Shown in pieces: positions 14,401-15,275 of a stretch of 15,275 nucleotides of DNA. This stretch comes from a bacterium (GTDB lineage Bacteria; Desulfobacterota; Anaeroferrophillalia; Anaeroferrophillales; Tharpellaceae): assembly GCA_029935295.1 (NCBI GenBank), contig JAOZKP010000011.1, forward strand, positions 6,842 to 22,116, given 5' to 3'. The translations under genes were made by a program, and so were the position numbers. The first letter of the stretch is position 1. Each line of letters starts with the position of its first letter. Below the pieces are notes generated by a model that worked only from the letters and a program-made list of their open reading frames with translations, was not told where the DNA came from and made no database searches.

Positions 14401-15275
14401 GAAGGAGCAGCTTTTGTCTACCAAGGCAAATCCGGCAATCTGGGCACGACCCCAACTTGGCAAGTTGAGAGTAACCAGGGAAATGCCCTCTTAGGTTGTA
14501 CAGTCTCCTCTGCCGGTGACATTAATAACGATGGCTATGATGACGTGGTTATCGGTTCGATGCGTTATGATAACGGAGAAAGTGATGAAGGAGCGGCTTT
14601 TGTCTACCTGGGCTCACACAGCGGGCTAAATACAACTCTGGTTATGCAGGTTGAGTCAAATCAGACCAATGCCTGGTTTGGTAGCTCAGTCTCCTCCGCC
14701 GGTGACATTAATAACGATGGTTATGATGATATAATAATTGGGGCAAAATTCTATACCAATGGAGAAATAAATGAGGGGGCGGCCTTTCTCTACCAGGGTT
14801 CGAATAACATCATCAATAACAGCGCTATGATAGATTTCAACGGTGATACTACTCATGACATCTCTCTTTTCTATCCGGACAGCCACAAATGGTATATCAA
14901 GGACCAATCCACCCCCACCTACGGCACCGCCGACTGCATTCCGGTGCCCGGCGATTACGACGGTGACGGGAGTACTGACTTGGCGGTAGTTGACCTGACC
15001 CGTTCCGATGGTCGGGCCAAGTGGTACCTGGACGGGGTCGGCGTTTTTATCTACGGTCTCCAGGAGTGGATTCCGGTAGCCGGCGACTACGATGGTGACG
15101 GGAGCACCGATGCCGCTCTTTTTGATGCCAACACCGGCAAATGGTATGTCAAGGATCAGTTTATCACCGTCTATGGTGCCGGCGGCATTCCGGTGCCTGG
15201 TGATTACGACGGCGACGGGACTACCGACATTGCTGTATTCAATCCGACCAACAATAAATGGTACATCAAGGATAT
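11497..15275 (+). CDS. Integrin-like FG-GAP repeat protein with C-terminal KWY module (3' partial)
   Basis: The frame is open from ATG 11497 to the last base: 1259 codons and no stop. A signal peptide (MKPKENRSF, then a core ICLMIFCLAV) likely cleaves at VSA|A after residue 28. Residues 29-245 form a beta-rich N-terminal domain of a kind seen ahead of FG-GAP repeats in bacterial surface proteins (GLEQGFTI near residue 151; LPSHFSLAGSQLLIHV; closing YPLTVDPLL). Residues 246-1106 hold fourteen FG-GAP repeats of about 62 aa, consensus FGYSVSSAGDVNNDGYDDVIIGAPDYD...EGAAFVYLGS. The DxNxDGxxD loops match the Ca2+-binding loops of integrin alpha propellers. From residue 1112 the KWY module begins; it is cut in blade 4. 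Inferred role: surface adhesion or recognition. It lies 164 nt after gene 3. The stretch encoding the N-terminal domain is visibly more GC-rich than the repeats. Confidence 0.94.
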   Translation, partial: MKPKENRSFIICLMIFCLAVGFPILVSAAPPPVKAAAAADVPQSWLAKVQQDIAAREYHVSPVVHKGPASGGLLQAPNRQQNLRTWFTEDGILVRQRVKENQDWTFKLRPEAAGVAGAMHKLSFAKPKADGSRVSYQSKYLEQWFENRPEGLEQGFTIPRPLGQGELLVRLTIEGNLKPSLKNNTTLSLQSSSGTTVLEYGHLVVTDAGHRTLPSHFSLAGSQLLIHVMTKGAAYPLTVDPLLMSPAWSSSGDYDDDSFGFSVATAGDVNGDGYDDIIIGSPGYSGPYEFKSYGAAYVYLGSAAGLATTPAWSNAGSWGDRFGSSVATAGDVNGDGYDDIIIGSPGYSDPYELKSCGAAYVYLGSATGLATTRAWSMSGTDADRFGSSVATAGDVNDDGYADVIVGAPYYDNGQENEGAAFVYLGSATGLGAYADWQAEGNQENDLFGGTVSSAGDINNDGCDDVIVGASDYSVLTNHHEGKAFVYLGSTSGLSVSPDWQVEGDQLEANLGYSVASAGDVNGDDCDDVIIGAPGYSHDQAGEGAAFVYQGSASGLSVSPDWQIEFDQSVTRFGYSVASAGDVNNDGCDDVIVGALFYDNGQTDEGAAFLYLGAPSGLASTPAWRAESDQENAYFGNCVASAGDVNNDGYDDIIIGAHDYDSEGKAFVYLGNINLFVTDWYADCDQPAAHFGYSVSSAGDVNNDGYDDIIIGAPDYDSGTNSNEGAAFVYLGSDTEMNINAVWTAKGGQENAHFGYSVSSAGDINNDGYDDIIIGAPDYDHEQIDEGSAFIYSGTASGISDNNPWRLEINQAGAHFGHSVSTAGDVNNDDYDDVVVGAPDYDNDLLHQNEGAVFAFAGTATGPNTNGLLLGSSSPGAHLGFSVSSAGDINNDGHDDVIAGAPDYGKNSQGAAFVWTGLSTGVTAPDWQVEGDQSEAHFGYSVSSAGDVNNDGYDEVIIGAPNYDNGESDEGAAFVYQGKSGNLGTTPTWQVESNQGNALLGCTVSSAGDINNDGYDDVVIGSMRYDNGESDEGAAFVYLGSHSGLNTTLVMQVESNQTNAWFGSSVSSAGDINNDGYDDIIIGAKFYTNGEINEGAAFLYQGSNNIINNSAMIDFNGDTTHDISLFYPDSHKWYIKDQSTPTYGTADCIPVPGDYDGDGSTDLAVVDLTRSDGRAKWYLDGVGVFIYGLQEWIPVAGDYDGDGSTDAALFDANTGKWYVKDQFITVYGAGGIPVPGDYDGDGTTDIAVFNPTNNKWYIKD
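12229..14815 (+). repeat. Array of fourteen FG-GAP repeats, mostly 186-nt units
   Basis: The FG (or LG) dipeptide opening each repeat core is encoded at 12277, 12463, 12649, 12835, 13024, 13210, 13396, 13564, 13753, 13939, 14128, 14305, 14491 and 14677. Spacing is 186-189 nt except for 168 nt (13396 to 13564) and 177 nt (14128 to 14305). Thirteen of the fourteen have a recognisable DxNxDGxxD-type loop; the repeat at 13024 reads DVNGDDCDD. Repeats 1 and 2 are nearly identical in DNA over about 140 nt. Confidence 0.92.
14830..15275 (+). repeat. C-terminal KWY module, copy 4 (truncated by window end)
   Basis: It starts at DFNGDTTHD and shows four KWY motifs before the sequence ends. In blades 2-3 it resembles copy 1 (GRAKWY, AALFD, KWYVKDQF). 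In blade 4 it resembles copies 2 and 3 (NPTNNKWYIKD). At least two more blades and the TVW end are expected beyond the window. Confidence 0.88.

Noticed and set aside
12229..14815. Regular 186-nt repeats considered as a CRISPR array or satellite DNA
   Set aside because: Repeats are coding, in frame throughout, and conserve FG-GAP protein motifs with variable DNA. There are no short identical repeats with unique spacers.

Overview
The window comes from a Gram-negative-type bacterium of mid GC content whose phylum I cannot fix from sequence alone. The reasons are Sec signal peptides with good Shine-Dalgarno sites, plus giant secreted proteins built from bacterial extracellular folds (RCC1, CARDB, parallel beta-helix, PA14, FG-GAP). 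Genomes of Desulfobacterota, Kiritimatiellota/Lentisphaerota and similar lineages carry such proteins. There are no housekeeping, RNA, mobile-element or CRISPR features. About 97% of the window is coding, all on the + strand.

Layout: (1) 1-1248, the 3' part of a gene with RCC1 repeats and a C-terminal propeller-like module. (2) 1366-7020, an 1884-aa exported protein: PPC-like region, three CARDB domains, beta-helix, thrombospondin-type-3-like Ca2+ linker, second beta-helix with choice-of-anchor-Q-like end, PA14 domain, then the same C-terminal module. (3) 7151-11332, a 1393-aa exported protein: beta-rich N-terminal region, choice-of-anchor-D/ASH-like Ig domain, two beta-helices each ending in a choice-of-anchor-Q-like motif, then the same module. 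(4) 11497 to the window end, a 3'-truncated exported protein: N-terminal beta domain, fourteen integrin-type FG-GAP repeats, then the start of the same module. Intergenic gaps are only 117, 130 and 164 nt and hold no convincing Rho-independent terminator, so co-transcription is possible but unproven.

The unifying signal is the roughly 266-residue C-terminal module, called here the KWY module. It has six repeats of the form IPVPGDYDGDGxTDxAVF...KWYI...YG and appears in four consecutive genes whose N-terminal parts are unrelated. In genes 2 and 3 it lies directly or closely downstream of domains that other bacteria place just before a sorting or anchoring signal. Parts of the module are identical at the DNA level between genes 2 and 3, and other parts match different partners, so the copies appear to be exchanging sequence. 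The most interesting hypothesis is that the module is an undescribed C-terminal anchoring, sorting or assembly domain that displays different adhesin-like or recognition heads on one cell surface. This is inference; the shared module itself is directly visible.
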